Part shown: positions 28,492 to 37,860 of the stretch, piece after piece | How positions within the stretch are numbered: position 1 is the first letter of the stretch | Layout of the letters: the number at the start of each line of letters is the position of its first letter | Assembly: GCF_014648115.1 (NCBI RefSeq) | Contig: NZ_BMQM01000014.1 | Location: 41,465-105,464 of the forward strand | Source of the DNA: Deinococcus seoulensis | GTDB taxonomy: Bacteria; Deinococcota; Deinococci; Deinococcales; Deinococcaceae | Direction of reading: 5' to 3' | Length of the DNA stretch: 64,000 nucleotides | Translations under genes and position numbers: made by a program | Notes under the pieces: generated by a model | The model's database searches: none | What the model was told of the DNA's origin: nothing | What the model saw: only the letters and a program-made list of their open reading frames with translations

Positions 28492-29223
28492 GTCGCGCCG
28501 GGCCGCGAGCGTCCGCACGACCAGCAGCACCGCGAACGCCACGCACACCATCACGGCCGACAGCACCAGCGCCGGCCCCAGGTCGCTTTCCAGCGCGGCG
28601 TACACGGCCAGCGTGACGGTCCGCGTGCGGCCCTGCAACGACCCGGCGAACAGGATCGTCGCGCCGAATTCACCCAGCGCGCGCGCCCAGGTCAGCACCA
28701 GTCCCTCCAGCAGGAACGGGAATGCCAGCGGCCACGTGATGAACCGGAACACCTGCGCGCGGCTGGCCCCGTCGGTCTGCGCGGCCTGCTCGGCGTCGCG
28801 GTCCACGCTGCCGAAACCCGCGCGGGCGGCCCGCAGGTAGAACGGGGACGCCGTGAACAGCTGCGCCATGACCACCGCCGCCGGCGAGAACGCCACGCTG
28901 ACGCCCGCCAGTTCCAGCGGCGCGCCCAGCAGGCCGGTGCGGCCGAACACCAGCAGCAGGCCCAGGCCCGCCACGACCGGCGGCAGCACGACCGGCAGGT
29001 CCAGCAGCGTTTCCAGCGCGGCCTTCCCCCGGAAGTCGAAGCGGGCCAGCAGGAACGCCACGGGCGTGACCAGCACCACGGTCAGCAGGGCCGTCAGGCC
29101 GGTCGTCCACAGGCTCACGCGCAGCGTGTCGGTCACGGCGGGACTCAGCAGGGTCGGCAGGAACGAGGCGTTCAGGCCGCGTGAGAGCAGGGCCAGCGTG
29201 GGCAGCAGCAGGAACGCCGTCAT
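28489..29223 (-). CDS. modB: Molybdate ABC transporter permease
   Basis: The 244-residue inner-membrane protein has about six hydrophobic helices and the ABC permease motif GEFGATILFAGSLQGRT typical of ModB/CysT-like subunits. It lies downstream of modA. ATG 29223 has no clear ribosome site. The frame is open back beyond the modA stop, with leucine-rich codons (LLPLLLGGL) directly upstream, so translation may begin at a non-ATG codon a little earlier. No ModC ATPase gene is present on either side. The TGA stop belongs to a dispersed repeat. Confidence 0.92.
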   Translation of the reverse strand: MTAFLLLPTLALLSRGLNASFLPTLLSPAVTDTLRVSLWTTGLTALLTVVLVTPVAFLLARFDFRGKAALETLLDLPVVLPPVVAGLGLLLVFGRTGLLGAPLELAGVSVAFSPAAVVMAQLFTASPFYLRAARAGFGSVDRDAEQAAQTDGASRAQVFRFITWPLAFPFLLEGLVLTWARALGEFGATILFAGSLQGRTRTVTLAVYAALESDLGPALVLSAVMVCVAFAVLLVVRTLAARRD

Positions 29224-29284
29224 CAGGCCGCCCAGCAGCAGCGGCAGCAGGGGAGGGGAACGCCGGGCCTTCCCGCGCGGCGGG

Positions 29285-30052
29285 TCACTTCGCAGCGCGC
29301 AACCCCCACTTTCTCAGGGTGCGTTGCCCGTCCGCCGACAGCAGGTACGCCACGAACGCCCGCGCCTCCGGGGCGCTGCGGGACGCGCGGGTCACGCCGA
29401 CCGGGTACGAGGCCAGCATGTTGAACCGGCCCGGCAACGCCACTGCCTGCACGCGGCCCTTCAGGCTGGGCGTCAGGTCGCTGCTGTACACCACGGCGGC
29501 GTCCGCCTCGCCCAGACTGACCTTCAGCGCCACCTGCCGCACGTTCGCCTCCTCACTGACCACGTTCTTCAGGAACCGCGCCGAGTAGTCCCGGCCGTAC
29601 GTGCCGGCGCGGTCCACGGCCGCCAGCATCTGCCGGGTGTAATCCCCGACGGGCACGCCGGGCGAGGCGATCACCACGCGCAGGCCCGGCCGGGTCAGGT
29701 CCGCCAGGCTCCGGACGCTGCTGCCGCGCGGGACGATCACGGTCAGGGTGTTGCGGGCGAACACCTGCCGCGCCGTGATCAGCTTCCCGACCAGCGGCGT
29801 GAACTGCGCGTCGCTGGCGCTGGCGTACACGTCGGCCTGCGCGCCGTTTTCCAGCTGCGCGCGCAGCGTCTGCGACCCGGCGAACTGGAAGGTCGTGCGG
29901 TTCCCCGTTTTCCGGTCGAAGTCCCGGCCGATCTCGGTGAAGGCGTCGGTCAGGGAGGACGCGGCGAACACCGTCAGGTTCGCGGCGTGCGCCGGGGCGC
30001 CCAGGGTCAGCAGGGCCGCCGTGAGAAGCCGGGCCGTGAAGAATCGTTTCAT
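29285..30052 (-). CDS. modA: Molybdate-binding periplasmic protein
   Basis: The 255-residue protein has a signal peptide (MKRFFTARLLTAALLTLGAPAHA) followed by the ModA pattern: LTVFAASSLTDAFTEIG, FQFAGSQTLRAQLENGAQADVYASAS, IASPGVPVGDYTRQML and VVYSSDL. It should bind molybdate or tungstate and deliver it to ModB. Its ATG overlaps the stop of the upstream regulator gene by 4 bases, so the three genes form one transcript. Confidence 0.95.
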   Translation of the reverse strand: MKRFFTARLLTAALLTLGAPAHAANLTVFAASSLTDAFTEIGRDFDRKTGNRTTFQFAGSQTLRAQLENGAQADVYASASDAQFTPLVGKLITARQVFARNTLTVIVPRGSSVRSLADLTRPGLRVVIASPGVPVGDYTRQMLAAVDRAGTYGRDYSARFLKNVVSEEANVRQVALKVSLGEADAAVVYSSDLTPSLKGRVQAVALPGRFNMLASYPVGVTRASRSAPEARAFVAYLLSADGQRTLRKWGLRAAK

Positions 30053-31377
30053 GCGTGTGCCTCGCCATTGAGCTCGTCATTGAGCTCGTCGTTGAGAGAG
30101 TGCCGGCCGTTCGGGGGGCCGGGCGGGTCCGTGGGGGCCGGGGCGGGCAGGCTGCGCTGCCAGGGCTCGCCGGACTGCGCCGGGTCGTAGCCGCCCAGGG
30201 CGCTCAGGTCGGCGCGGAAGGCGTCGCTGCGCGCGGCGGCCAGCAGCGCCAGGATGGCCGGATGCCCGGCGTGCCCGTCCGGGACGACCAGATCGAAGCG
30301 TTCGGGTTGCAGCGGCAGGAAGTCCAGCCCGGCGGCCTGCGCGGCCGAGCGGGGACCGGGCGCGGCGTCCGCCTGCCCGGACGCGACCCGCGCGGCGGCC
30401 TCCAGCGGACTGCGTGCCGTGGGCAGGCTGTCCTGCCAGCCGTCCGGGTCGGGCAGGCCCGCGCGGCGCAGCCAGTCGCTGAGCAGCAGGCGGCTCCCGG
30501 CGCCGCGTTCACGGGTGAGCAGGCGCACGCCGGGGCGGGTCAGGTCGGCCGGGCCGCGCACGCCGAGCGGGTTGCCGGGGGCCAGCAGCAGGCCCTGTTC
30601 CCAGGTCCACAGCGTGAACAGTTGCGCCGCTCCCAGTTCCGCCTGCGTGAACGGCAGGTTCGAGGTGCCGCTGCGGGCGTCCCACAGGTGAATCCCGGCG
30701 GCGTGCGCCTCGCCGCGTGCCACGCCGCGCAGCGCCGCGAGGCTCGGCGCGGAGCGCAGGATCACGCGCGTCCCGCCGGGCTGCCGGGCGGCGTGCGTGA
30801 CCAGCAGGTCCAGCGCCGGGTCGCAGCCGACCAGCACGGCCGTCCGGGCGGCCAGCGTCAGTGCGTCCGGAACGGGCCGCAGCGGCCGCACCGTGACGCG
30901 GCCGCCGGGGGCCGCGGCCTGCACGACCCCGTCGGCGGGCACGTGAAAGCCGCCGGGCGTGCCGTGGGTGTCGCCGCGCAGGTCCACGGCCAGCAGATCG
31001 GGGGCCAGCGGGTCAGGGTGCAGCCGGTCAGAATGCAGCCGGTCGGATGGCGGCAGGGTGGGTGGTGGCAGGGTGGGTGGTGGCAGGGACGCCAGGGCCA
31101 CGCGCGTCCCTGCGGGCAGCGGGGCGGGGCTGCGGGCGCTCAGCAGCGGGTCGGGGCCGGGGGCGCGCAGCGTGAACAGGTCGTCCACCCGGCAGGTCAG
31201 GGCGCGGGCCAGCGTGAAGGCCAGCAGCGTGCCGGGCAGCGACGCGCCGCTCTCGATGCGGTGCAGCGCCTGCCGCGTGATGCCCACCTGCCGGGCCACG
31301 TCGCTGGCGCGCAGGCCCAGCGCCTCGCGGCGTTCACGCACGCGGGGTTCCAGGGTGGGGAGCGCCTCGGCGGTCAT
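30049..31377 (-). CDS. XRE-type regulator with periplasmic-binding-like (PBP_like) sensor domain
   Basis: The 442-residue protein has an XRE helix-turn-helix (residues 10-65: LRASDVARQVGITRQALHRIESG). A Pro-rich linker with repeats (LPPPTLPPPT, SDRLHSDRLH) follows. The C-terminal half (about 170-400) resembles the substrate-binding-like domain fused to HTH regulators linked to molybdate (VLVGCDPALDLL, AAGIHLWD, LTRERGAGSRLLLSDWL). It probably senses oxyanion or cofactor status and controls modAB, replacing ModE. The promoter -35/-10 pair is covered by two palindromes, consistent with autoregulation. The C-terminus has the repeat NDELNDELN. Confidence 0.85.
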   Translation of the reverse strand: MTAEALPTLEPRVRERREALGLRASDVARQVGITRQALHRIESGASLPGTLLAFTLARALTCRVDDLFTLRAPGPDPLLSARSPAPLPAGTRVALASLPPPTLPPPTLPPSDRLHSDRLHPDPLAPDLLAVDLRGDTHGTPGGFHVPADGVVQAAAPGGRVTVRPLRPVPDALTLAARTAVLVGCDPALDLLVTHAARQPGGTRVILRSAPSLAALRGVARGEAHAAGIHLWDARSGTSNLPFTQAELGAAQLFTLWTWEQGLLLAPGNPLGVRGPADLTRPGVRLLTRERGAGSRLLLSDWLRRAGLPDPDGWQDSLPTARSPLEAAARVASGQADAAPGPRSAAQAAGLDFLPLQPERFDLVVPDGHAGHPAILALLAAARSDAFRADLSALGGYDPAQSGEPWQRSLPAPAPTDPPGPPNGRHSLNDELNDELNGEAHA

Positions 31378-31382
31378 GCCAC

Positions 31383-31411
31383 AGGTTAACCAGGAGTTGA
31401 CGCCCCGTCAA
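31383..31411 (-). promoter_or_regulatory. Promoter and operator of the regulator-modA-modB operon
   Basis: On the minus strand, -35 TTGACG and -10 TAACCT are separated by exactly 17 nt, and the ATG follows 5 nt after the -10 (leaderless). The inverted repeat GTTGAC-GGGGC-GTCAAC covers the -35. The palindrome GGTTAACC covers the -10. Confidence 0.65.
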
Positions 31412-31432
31412 CCAGGGGGTGACGGGTGCCGC

Positions 31433-33793
31433 TTACTGCGGCTCCGTGCCGGACTCCTCGCCCGCGTCTGCACGGTCACCCGTATCTGCACCGTCACCCA
31501 TATCTGCACCGTCACCCGTATCCGCGCGGTCATCCGTATCCGCGCGGTCATCCGTGCGGCCGCCCACGTCCGTACCGGGCGCCGCCCCGCCGCGCATGGC
31601 CGTGAAGACCTCCACCATGTGCGGGTCCAGCACCCGGCCCGCCATGCGCGCCAGTTCCGCCAGCGCGTCCTCTTCCGGCCACGCGCGCTTGTACGGCCGC
31701 GTGCTCGTCAGCGCGTCGAAGGTGTCCACCACCGCGAACACCCGCGCCAGCAGCGGAATGTCCGTGCCCGCCAGCCCGCGCGGGTACCCGCCGCCGTTCC
31801 AGTGCTCGTGGTGGTGCAGCACTACCTCCAGGCTGGCCGGACCGATGGCCGGCGTGTGCCGCAGCATCTCGTACCCCACCACCGGATGCTGCCGGATGAT
31901 CTCCCACTCGGCCGCGTTCGGTTTGCCCGGCTTGAGCAGAATCTGATCCGGAATGGCGATCTTGCCCAGGTCGTGCAGGTACGCCCCGTGCCGCAACTCG
32001 TCCTTCTGCGTGGCTGACAGTCCCAGCCGGTCCGCCAGTTGCAGGCTCAGGGTCACGACCCGGTCCGTGTGGCCCTTGGTCTCGTAATCCCGGAATTCCA
32101 GCGCCACGCCCAGCGTCCGCAGCGTCTCCTCGCGGGTCGTGAGGATCGTCTGCAGGTACTGGTCCTGCTCGACCGCCACCATCATCAGCTGCGCCGAATG
32201 CTGGATCAGGTCGATCAGCCGCACCGACGGCTCGCCCGGCGCCGCGCGGTACAGGGCGATCAGGCCGATCACGTCACCCACCCGCGACATCACGGGCAGC
32301 AGCCACAGCGACCGCACGCCCAGCTGCACGGCCGCCAGCCGGAACGGCGTCCAGCTGCCGTCACCGCCCAGCCCGGACACCGTCAGGTCCCGCGTGTCCA
32401 GCGCCCGCACCCACGCCGGATGCAGTTCCTGCGGCGCGACCGGGCGGCTGAACACCGCCTCCAGCTCGGGCGGCAGCGCCTGCCCCGGCACGGCCCGCAG
32501 GTGCCCGTCACTGACGGTCAGCAGCTGCGCGGTCGTGCGGCTCGTCTGCTGCGTCAGCAGTTCGGCAATCAGGTTCAGCGTGGTGGGCAGCGGCTCCCCG
32601 ATCGCAATGGAGCGCAGCACCCGCGCGCGGTAGCGTTCGCTGATCTGCTCGCGGTGCTGCTCGGTCACGTCGGTCGCCAGCGCCACCGTCCCGCTGACCG
32701 CGCCCACATCGTCATGCATGGGACTGACGTGAATCTCGAACACCTGCTCCTGGAACCGGTGCAGGTACCGGCCGCGCTGGCCCTCCAGCGCCGCCCGGTG
32801 CGCGTCCAGACTCTCACGCGCCTGCGGGGCGCCGTTCAGGACCTCCGGGATGCTGCGGCCCACCAGCGCCGCCGGGTCAAGGTTCAGCGCCGCCATCGCC
32901 CCGCCGCGCAGCATCGTCACCCGCAGGTCCCGGTCGGTCGTCCAGGACAGGGTCGGCATCTGGTCATGCACCAGCGACAGCTGCTCGGACTGCTCACGCA
33001 ACTGCGACTGCGCCCGGCGGTGATCGGTCAGGTCATGAATGAACGCCGTGTAGTACAGCTGCTCCTCGATCCACACGGGCGACATGGTCATCTCGACCTC
33101 CACCAGACTGCCGTCCTTGCGCTGCGCGCCCAGCTCGATGCGCCGCCCCGCCACGCGCGTCTCACCCGTCTGCTGGTGGCGCGTCATGCCGCGCAGGTGC
33201 GCGGCCCGCGAGCCGGGCGGAACGATCAACTCCGAGAGCGGCCGCCCCACCGCCTCCTTGACGCTGTACCCGAAGATCGTCACGGCCGCGCGGTTCCACA
33301 CGACCACCCGCCCGTGCCGGTCGATGGTGATGATCGCGTCGAACGCGATGTCCAGCAGCGCCTGCCGCCGCGCCTCCAGCGACCGCGCCTGCTGCTCGGC
33401 CGCCCGGCGCGGCGAGATGTCCTGAAGCAGCACCAGCGCCGCCGCCGCCGCGTCCCCCTGCACCGGCAGGACCGTGATCTCACACCACAGCGGCGCGCCG
33501 TGCCGGGCCATGCGCGCCTCCAGGCGCGTCGTGTGCCCCGCCTGCACCTGCTGCATGAAATCGTACGGCAGGCCCAGCCGGTCGTCCCCGTGCAGCAGCG
33601 ATTCCAGCGTCCGCCCCTGCGCGCCGCCCGGTTGCAGGCCCAGCAGGCCCAGCCCGTTCCCGGACGCCCAGACCACGCGGCCCTCGCCGTCCAGGGTCAG
33701 CAGGCCGCTGCCCGGCTGCCGGTCGAAATGACCGAACAGGCTGTTCAGAAGCGCGGGTGAACCCCCGGATTGTGGATCAGCGCCACCAGTCAT
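31433..33793 (-). CDS. PAS/GAF sensor protein with HD-GYP c-di-GMP phosphodiesterase domain
   Basis: The 786-residue soluble protein carries three PAS folds (about residues 25-130, 140-265 with DAIITIDRHGRVVVWNRAA, and 280-390). A GAF domain (400-545) follows, then a complete HD-GYP domain (560-740) with YLHDLGKIAIPDQILLKPGKP and HHHEHWNGGGYPRGLAGTDIPLLARVF. It should hydrolyse c-di-GMP in response to small-molecule or redox signals. The last 45 residues form an acidic tail built from a six-residue repeat (DDRADT-like). ATG 33793 is chosen over the TTG directly before it, with GCGAGG upstream. Confidence 0.93.
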   Translation of the reverse strand: MTGGADPQSGGSPALLNSLFGHFDRQPGSGLLTLDGEGRVVWASGNGLGLLGLQPGGAQGRTLESLLHGDDRLGLPYDFMQQVQAGHTTRLEARMARHGAPLWCEITVLPVQGDAAAAALVLLQDISPRRAAEQQARSLEARRQALLDIAFDAIITIDRHGRVVVWNRAAVTIFGYSVKEAVGRPLSELIVPPGSRAAHLRGMTRHQQTGETRVAGRRIELGAQRKDGSLVEVEMTMSPVWIEEQLYYTAFIHDLTDHRRAQSQLREQSEQLSLVHDQMPTLSWTTDRDLRVTMLRGGAMAALNLDPAALVGRSIPEVLNGAPQARESLDAHRAALEGQRGRYLHRFQEQVFEIHVSPMHDDVGAVSGTVALATDVTEQHREQISERYRARVLRSIAIGEPLPTTLNLIAELLTQQTSRTTAQLLTVSDGHLRAVPGQALPPELEAVFSRPVAPQELHPAWVRALDTRDLTVSGLGGDGSWTPFRLAAVQLGVRSLWLLPVMSRVGDVIGLIALYRAAPGEPSVRLIDLIQHSAQLMMVAVEQDQYLQTILTTREETLRTLGVALEFRDYETKGHTDRVVTLSLQLADRLGLSATQKDELRHGAYLHDLGKIAIPDQILLKPGKPNAAEWEIIRQHPVVGYEMLRHTPAIGPASLEVVLHHHEHWNGGGYPRGLAGTDIPLLARVFAVVDTFDALTSTRPYKRAWPEEDALAELARMAGRVLDPHMVEVFTAMRGGAAPGTDVGGRTDDRADTDDRADTGDGADMGDGADTGDRADAGEESGTEPQ
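31467..31556 (-). repeat. Five 18-bp tandem repeats encoding an acidic tail
   Basis: Five consecutive 18-bp units (for example TCTGCACCGTCACCCGTA on the plus strand) encode hexapeptides of the DDRADT/GDGADM type at the C-terminus of the HD-GYP protein. The units differ at 1-5 positions. Confidence 0.85.
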
Positions 33794-33955
33794 CAATGAG
33801 CCTCGCAGGAAACGTCACGCCGGAACGGGAAAGACGACAGGAAGAACAGTGCAGCTGCGGGAATCAATGCACTCCCGACCCCCAGCATACGATTCCTGAC
33901 CGTCCGGTCTGTTGCATTCCCGTCACCCCCGACGTGGGTACCCGCCCCCCGCCGC

Positions 33956-35287
33956 TCAGGGCAGGCCCGCCGCCCCGGCGCGCGGCCCGCCGCTCTCCTG
34001 CACGGTGCGCTCCACCCGCCCGAAGCGTTCGTTCAGGTCTGCCAGATCCTGACTGTTGCTGGTCGCACCCTGCGCGTCCTCCAGCACCAGCCGCGCGTGC
34101 CGCAGCAACTCCTGACGGCGCAGCGGGTCGTCGATGCACTCCGCGACGATCTGAAACACCTCCAGCATCCGCAGCGTCACCGCCGGACTGCCCTTCCCGT
34201 ACTGGCGCGGCATGGTGAACATGGCGTCCAGCAGCCCGCCGAAACTCGTGGCCGGCATCACCAGCCGCACCTGATGCCCGCGCAGGTACACCCCGTTCGG
34301 CCAGCGGCGGTCGTTCAGGCGGCACAGCGCGTCCCCGAACCGGTCGATCACGTCCATCGCCGTGACCGGGTCGTTCACGCCGGGACTCAGCGCGCGCGCC
34401 GCGACCTCCGACAGCTGCCGCACGCTGTACTCCAGATCCTGACCCGCCACGCGCCGCTTCCCGAGCGTCAGGGCGCCCATGATGTTCAGCCCGTCCGGCA
34501 GGTCCGGCACGCCCTGCGCGACCGGCGAGTGCGGAAACACGTAATCCCCGGCCCGCACGTGCAGCCGCACCGACACGCCATGCGCCTCGGCCCGCGCGAC
34601 CAGCCCCTCGATGTCCACCAGTTGCAGGTACCCGCCGTCCGGCGCGCGGAACACCTCCGCCTGCGCCCAGTACTCCTCGGGCGGCGGACTCACGTCCCGC
34701 ACGCTCCCGCCGGGACTGCGGTCGAGTTGCTCGGTCGCGCGGTCCAGCGCCCGGCGCAGGTCGTCCCGCAGCAGGTTCACCACCCGCGTCATGTTGATCG
34801 AGGACGTCACGTGCGCCAGGTAGTACACCAGCGCCGCCACGCACGCCAGCGCCAGCAGCATCGCCACGCTGACGTTGTAGTGCGGCACGAACGGCGTTTC
34901 CTCGCTGCCCGTCACGCTGCGCAGCGTGTAGATCGAGAACGTGAACGTCGCGATGAACACGCCCAGCACCACCTGATTCCCCCGGTCCCGCGTGAAGTTG
35001 TCCAGCAGGCGCGGCCCCATGTTCCCCGCCGCGTACGACAGCGCCGCGATCGTGATCGAGAAGACCGTGCCCGCCACGCCGATGGAACTGCTGCCCACCG
35101 CCGACAGCACGCTGCGCGCCCCGCTCTCACCGCCGCTGTACGCGAAACTCAGGGCCTTCGCCACGCCGTAGCGTTCCTCCAGGCTGATGCCGACCTCCGC
35201 CAGGATCAACGCCAGGGCCGTCATGACCGCCGGAATGAACCAGAACTGCCGCGTCCACTGCTCGGCCCGCAACAGCCAGCCCTTCAA
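33956..35287 (-). CDS. DUF2254 membrane protein
   Basis: The 443-residue protein has hydrophobic segments at about 15-35, 65-90, 105-125 and 140-165, then a long soluble domain. The region SSSIGVAGTVFSITIAALSYAAGNMGPRLLDNFTRDRGNQVVLG is typical of DUF2254, a family of unknown function. The start is TTG, overlapping the MscS-type gene stop (TTGA) and preceded by a strong GGAGGG. This tight coupling to a mechanosensitive channel gene suggests a shared role in osmotic or ion balance at the membrane. Confidence 0.9.
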   Translation of the reverse strand: MKGWLLRAEQWTRQFWFIPAVMTALALILAEVGISLEERYGVAKALSFAYSGGESGARSVLSAVGSSSIGVAGTVFSITIAALSYAAGNMGPRLLDNFTRDRGNQVVLGVFIATFTFSIYTLRSVTGSEETPFVPHYNVSVAMLLALACVAALVYYLAHVTSSINMTRVVNLLRDDLRRALDRATEQLDRSPGGSVRDVSPPPEEYWAQAEVFRAPDGGYLQLVDIEGLVARAEAHGVSVRLHVRAGDYVFPHSPVAQGVPDLPDGLNIMGALTLGKRRVAGQDLEYSVRQLSEVAARALSPGVNDPVTAMDVIDRFGDALCRLNDRRWPNGVYLRGHQVRLVMPATSFGGLLDAMFTMPRQYGKGSPAVTLRMLEVFQIVAECIDDPLRRQELLRHARLVLEDAQGATSNSQDLADLNERFGRVERTVQESGGPRAGAAGLP

Positions 35288-36285
35288 GCGTCCCTCCGCT
35301 CCGGCGCCGACCCGTCCGCCGGGCCGCCCCGCCCCTCCTCCGGGGCCACCTGTTCCTTCAGCAGCCGCGCCGGGCGGGGTGACGCTCCCTTCCCGGCGGG
35401 CCAGCCTTCACGCTGACGGCGGCGGTCCCCGTCGGTCTCCTCGGTCTGGTCATGAAACAGCACCTGCTGCGTCGGCAGGGGCAGGTCCACGCCCGCCGCG
35501 ACCAGCGTCTCCTTCAGCGCCTGAAGCACCCGGTCCTCACTTTCCACCGCCTCACGCCGGATCGGCGGATCGATCCAGAACCGCACCTCCAGATTCACGC
35601 TGAAATCCGCCAGGGACCGCACCAGCACCGTCGGCGCCGGATCGGCCAGGATCTCCGGATTGGCGTCCAGCGCCTCCAGGATCAGGGCGCGCGCCCCGTC
35701 GATATCATCCCCGTACCCAATGCCCACCTGCACCGCCAGCCGCCGCCGGTCGAACGCGGTATTCACGACCACCCGGTTGGTGTACAGTTCCCCGTTCGGA
35801 ATGACCACCCGGCGGTTGTCGTACGTGCGCAGCAGCGTGGCCCGCACCTGAATGTCCTCCACGGTGCCCTCGTGCTCGCCACTGACAATCTGATCCCCAA
35901 TCCGGAACGGCCGCGTGACCAGGATCAGCAGGCCCGCCAGCAGGTTCTGGAAGATGTCCTTGAACGCGAACCCGATCGCCACGCCACTGACCCCCAGCGC
36001 ACTGAACAGCGACGCCGCCGTCAGGGTCGGGAAGATGATCGTCAGCGCGACCAGCACGCCCAGCGTCGTGATCAGCCACGACGCCAGCCGCCCGAACACC
36101 AGCGCCACGCCCGGCGTCTGCCCCGCCCGCTGCGCCACGGACCGCACGCCGTTCAGCGCCAGCCGCGAGAGCAGCATGAAGACCAGCAGCACCACCAGCG
36201 CGATCATCACGTTCGGCAGGGCAGCTACCAGCCCATCGAAGGTGGTCTGCAGGCGGGTCAGAAGCGGAACAGGACTGGCACTCAT
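35284..36285 (-). CDS. Small-conductance mechanosensitive channel, MscS family
   Basis: The 333-residue protein has three membrane helices (about 20-45, 60-85, 88-115). The pore helix and beta domain show SALGVSGVAIGFAFKDIFQNLLAGLLILVTRPFRIGDQI, a classical MscS signature, followed by VVIPNGELYTNRVVVN. The C-terminal part (265-333) is a charged, probably disordered tail. It should open under membrane tension and release ions on osmotic downshift. The 4-base overlap with the DUF2254 gene indicates one transcript. Confidence 0.94.
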   Translation of the reverse strand: MSASPVPLLTRLQTTFDGLVAALPNVMIALVVLLVFMLLSRLALNGVRSVAQRAGQTPGVALVFGRLASWLITTLGVLVALTIIFPTLTAASLFSALGVSGVAIGFAFKDIFQNLLAGLLILVTRPFRIGDQIVSGEHEGTVEDIQVRATLLRTYDNRRVVIPNGELYTNRVVVNTAFDRRRLAVQVGIGYGDDIDGARALILEALDANPEILADPAPTVLVRSLADFSVNLEVRFWIDPPIRREAVESEDRVLQALKETLVAAGVDLPLPTQQVLFHDQTEETDGDRRRQREGWPAGKGASPRPARLLKEQVAPEEGRGGPADGSAPERRDA

Positions 36286-36414
36286 TTCCCCACGAGTGTA
36301 GGCAGCGCCCGCCCCACCCCGGCCAGAGCCGCGTGCCAGAAACCTTCATGTCCCCCCGTGAAAGACCCGCCCCCCATGAACAGGAGAGCGGGTGAAGGTG
36401 ACGTACCTGCCGGG

Positions 36415-37713
36415 TCAGTTCAGGCTGGCCGGGTCCGGGTGCTGCTGCGCGGCCGCCGCCTGCCGGGCCAGCCCACCCACCGTCAGGCCCTGCACCACGA
36501 TGCTGAACACCACGACCACATAGGTCATCACCAGGAACAGGTCACGCCACTCGCCCTCGGGGACCGTGAAGGCCAGGGCCACGCTGATCGCGCCGCGCAG
36601 GCCGCCCCAGATCATCAGGCGGCGCGTGAACGGCGGGAACTCGTACGCGCGGGCCAGCACCGTGGACGGCAGCAGCACACTGACCGCCCGCACGACCAGC
36701 ACCAGCGCGATGGCCAGCACCCCCAGCAGCGCCGTCTGCGGCGTGAACCGCACCACCACGACCTCCAGCGCCAGCAGCGCGAACAGCGCGATGTTCAGCA
36801 GTTCGTCGGTCAGGTGCCAGAAACTGTCGAACTTCTCACGGGACGACAGGGCCGCCGGGCGCCGGTCGGTCAGCAGACCCACCAGCAGTCCCGCCGCGAC
36901 CGCCGCCAGCGGCGCGGACACGTGCAGCGCCCCCGCCACGGCCGTGCAGATCAGCACCAGCGCCAGCGTGACCAGCACCTCGACCACGAAATCGTTCACG
37001 GCGCGCAGCATCAAGTACGCGCCCAGGCCCGCCACGCTGCCCAGCAGCAGGCCGCCCAGCGCCTCCTGCACGAAGAACAGCGACACGCCCAGCACACTCA
37101 GGTCCGGGCCGTGCCCGGCAGCGTGCTCCGCGCCATGCCCGGACGCGGTCGCCACGGCCGCCAGCACCGCGAACGCCACCACGCCCACCCCGTCGTTGAA
37201 CAGACTCTCGCCCGCCACCAGCGTCTCGATGCGGCGCGGCACCTTCGCCTGCGACAGCATCCCCAGCACCGCCACCGGATCGGTCGGTGAGATCAGCGCC
37301 CCGAACAGCAGGCAGAACACCAGCGGCACATCCAGCCCGAACAGGTGCGTCAGGCCGTACGTCGCGCCGCCCATCAGCGCGATCGAGATGGCCGTGGACA
37401 GCAACGCGAACGTCAGCACCGGCGCCCGCAACGCCCACAGCGCGTGCGAGTTCACGCCCAGCGCCCCCGCGAACAGCAGGAACGACAGCACCCCCTCGAA
37501 CACGAAATCACTGAACTTCACGCTGCGCGCCACCTCGACCACATCCACCGCGAACGGCACGCCCAGGCCCACCAGCAGCAGAATCAGCAGACTGAACAGC
37601 AGCCCCCCCACCGTCACCCCGATCGACGCGGGCAACCGCAGGTACCGGGCGTTCAGGAACGCCAGCAGCGCCGTGACGCCCACCAGCATCGCCGCCAGAT
37701 TCAGCAGCGGCAC
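36415..37713 (-). CDS. Cation/proton antiporter, CPA1 family
   Basis: The 432-residue protein has about 12 membrane helices. It carries LISPTDPVAVLGML and the motif LVAGESLFNDGVGVVAF, with the ion-binding Asp typical of bacterial CPA1 Na+/H+ exchangers. The start codon is GTG with AGGGGGTGG just before it. It probably exports Na+ or K+ in exchange for protons. It lies upstream of, and parallel to, the MscS and DUF2254 genes, 129 nt away. Confidence 0.93.
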   Translation of the reverse strand: MPLLNLAAMLVGVTALLAFLNARYLRLPASIGVTVGGLLFSLLILLLVGLGVPFAVDVVEVARSVKFSDFVFEGVLSFLLFAGALGVNSHALWALRAPVLTFALLSTAISIALMGGATYGLTHLFGLDVPLVFCLLFGALISPTDPVAVLGMLSQAKVPRRIETLVAGESLFNDGVGVVAFAVLAAVATASGHGAEHAAGHGPDLSVLGVSLFFVQEALGGLLLGSVAGLGAYLMLRAVNDFVVEVLVTLALVLICTAVAGALHVSAPLAAVAAGLLVGLLTDRRPAALSSREKFDSFWHLTDELLNIALFALLALEVVVVRFTPQTALLGVLAIALVLVVRAVSVLLPSTVLARAYEFPPFTRRLMIWGGLRGAISVALAFTVPEGEWRDLFLVMTYVVVVFSIVVQGLTVGGLARQAAAAQQHPDPASLN

Positions 37714-37860
37714 GCGCCACCCCCTGGCGTCCCCGGACAGGCCGGACTGGGGCGGGCAGACGGAAGGGCCGACCGTGCGTTCTGTGTCTTCATATGCCCT
37801 CCACCGTAGCCGAAGGCCGCGTGACGTGCGGCGGCATGCCCCGGCCGCCCGCTCCGGCTC

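Noticed and set aside
30049..31377. ModE or LysR regulator
   Set aside because: The HTH is of the XRE type and no ModE LTTR-like winged helix or molbindin motif is present.
31467..31556. CRISPR-like array
   Set aside because: The units are contiguous 18-bp repeats without spacers and lie within a coding frame.
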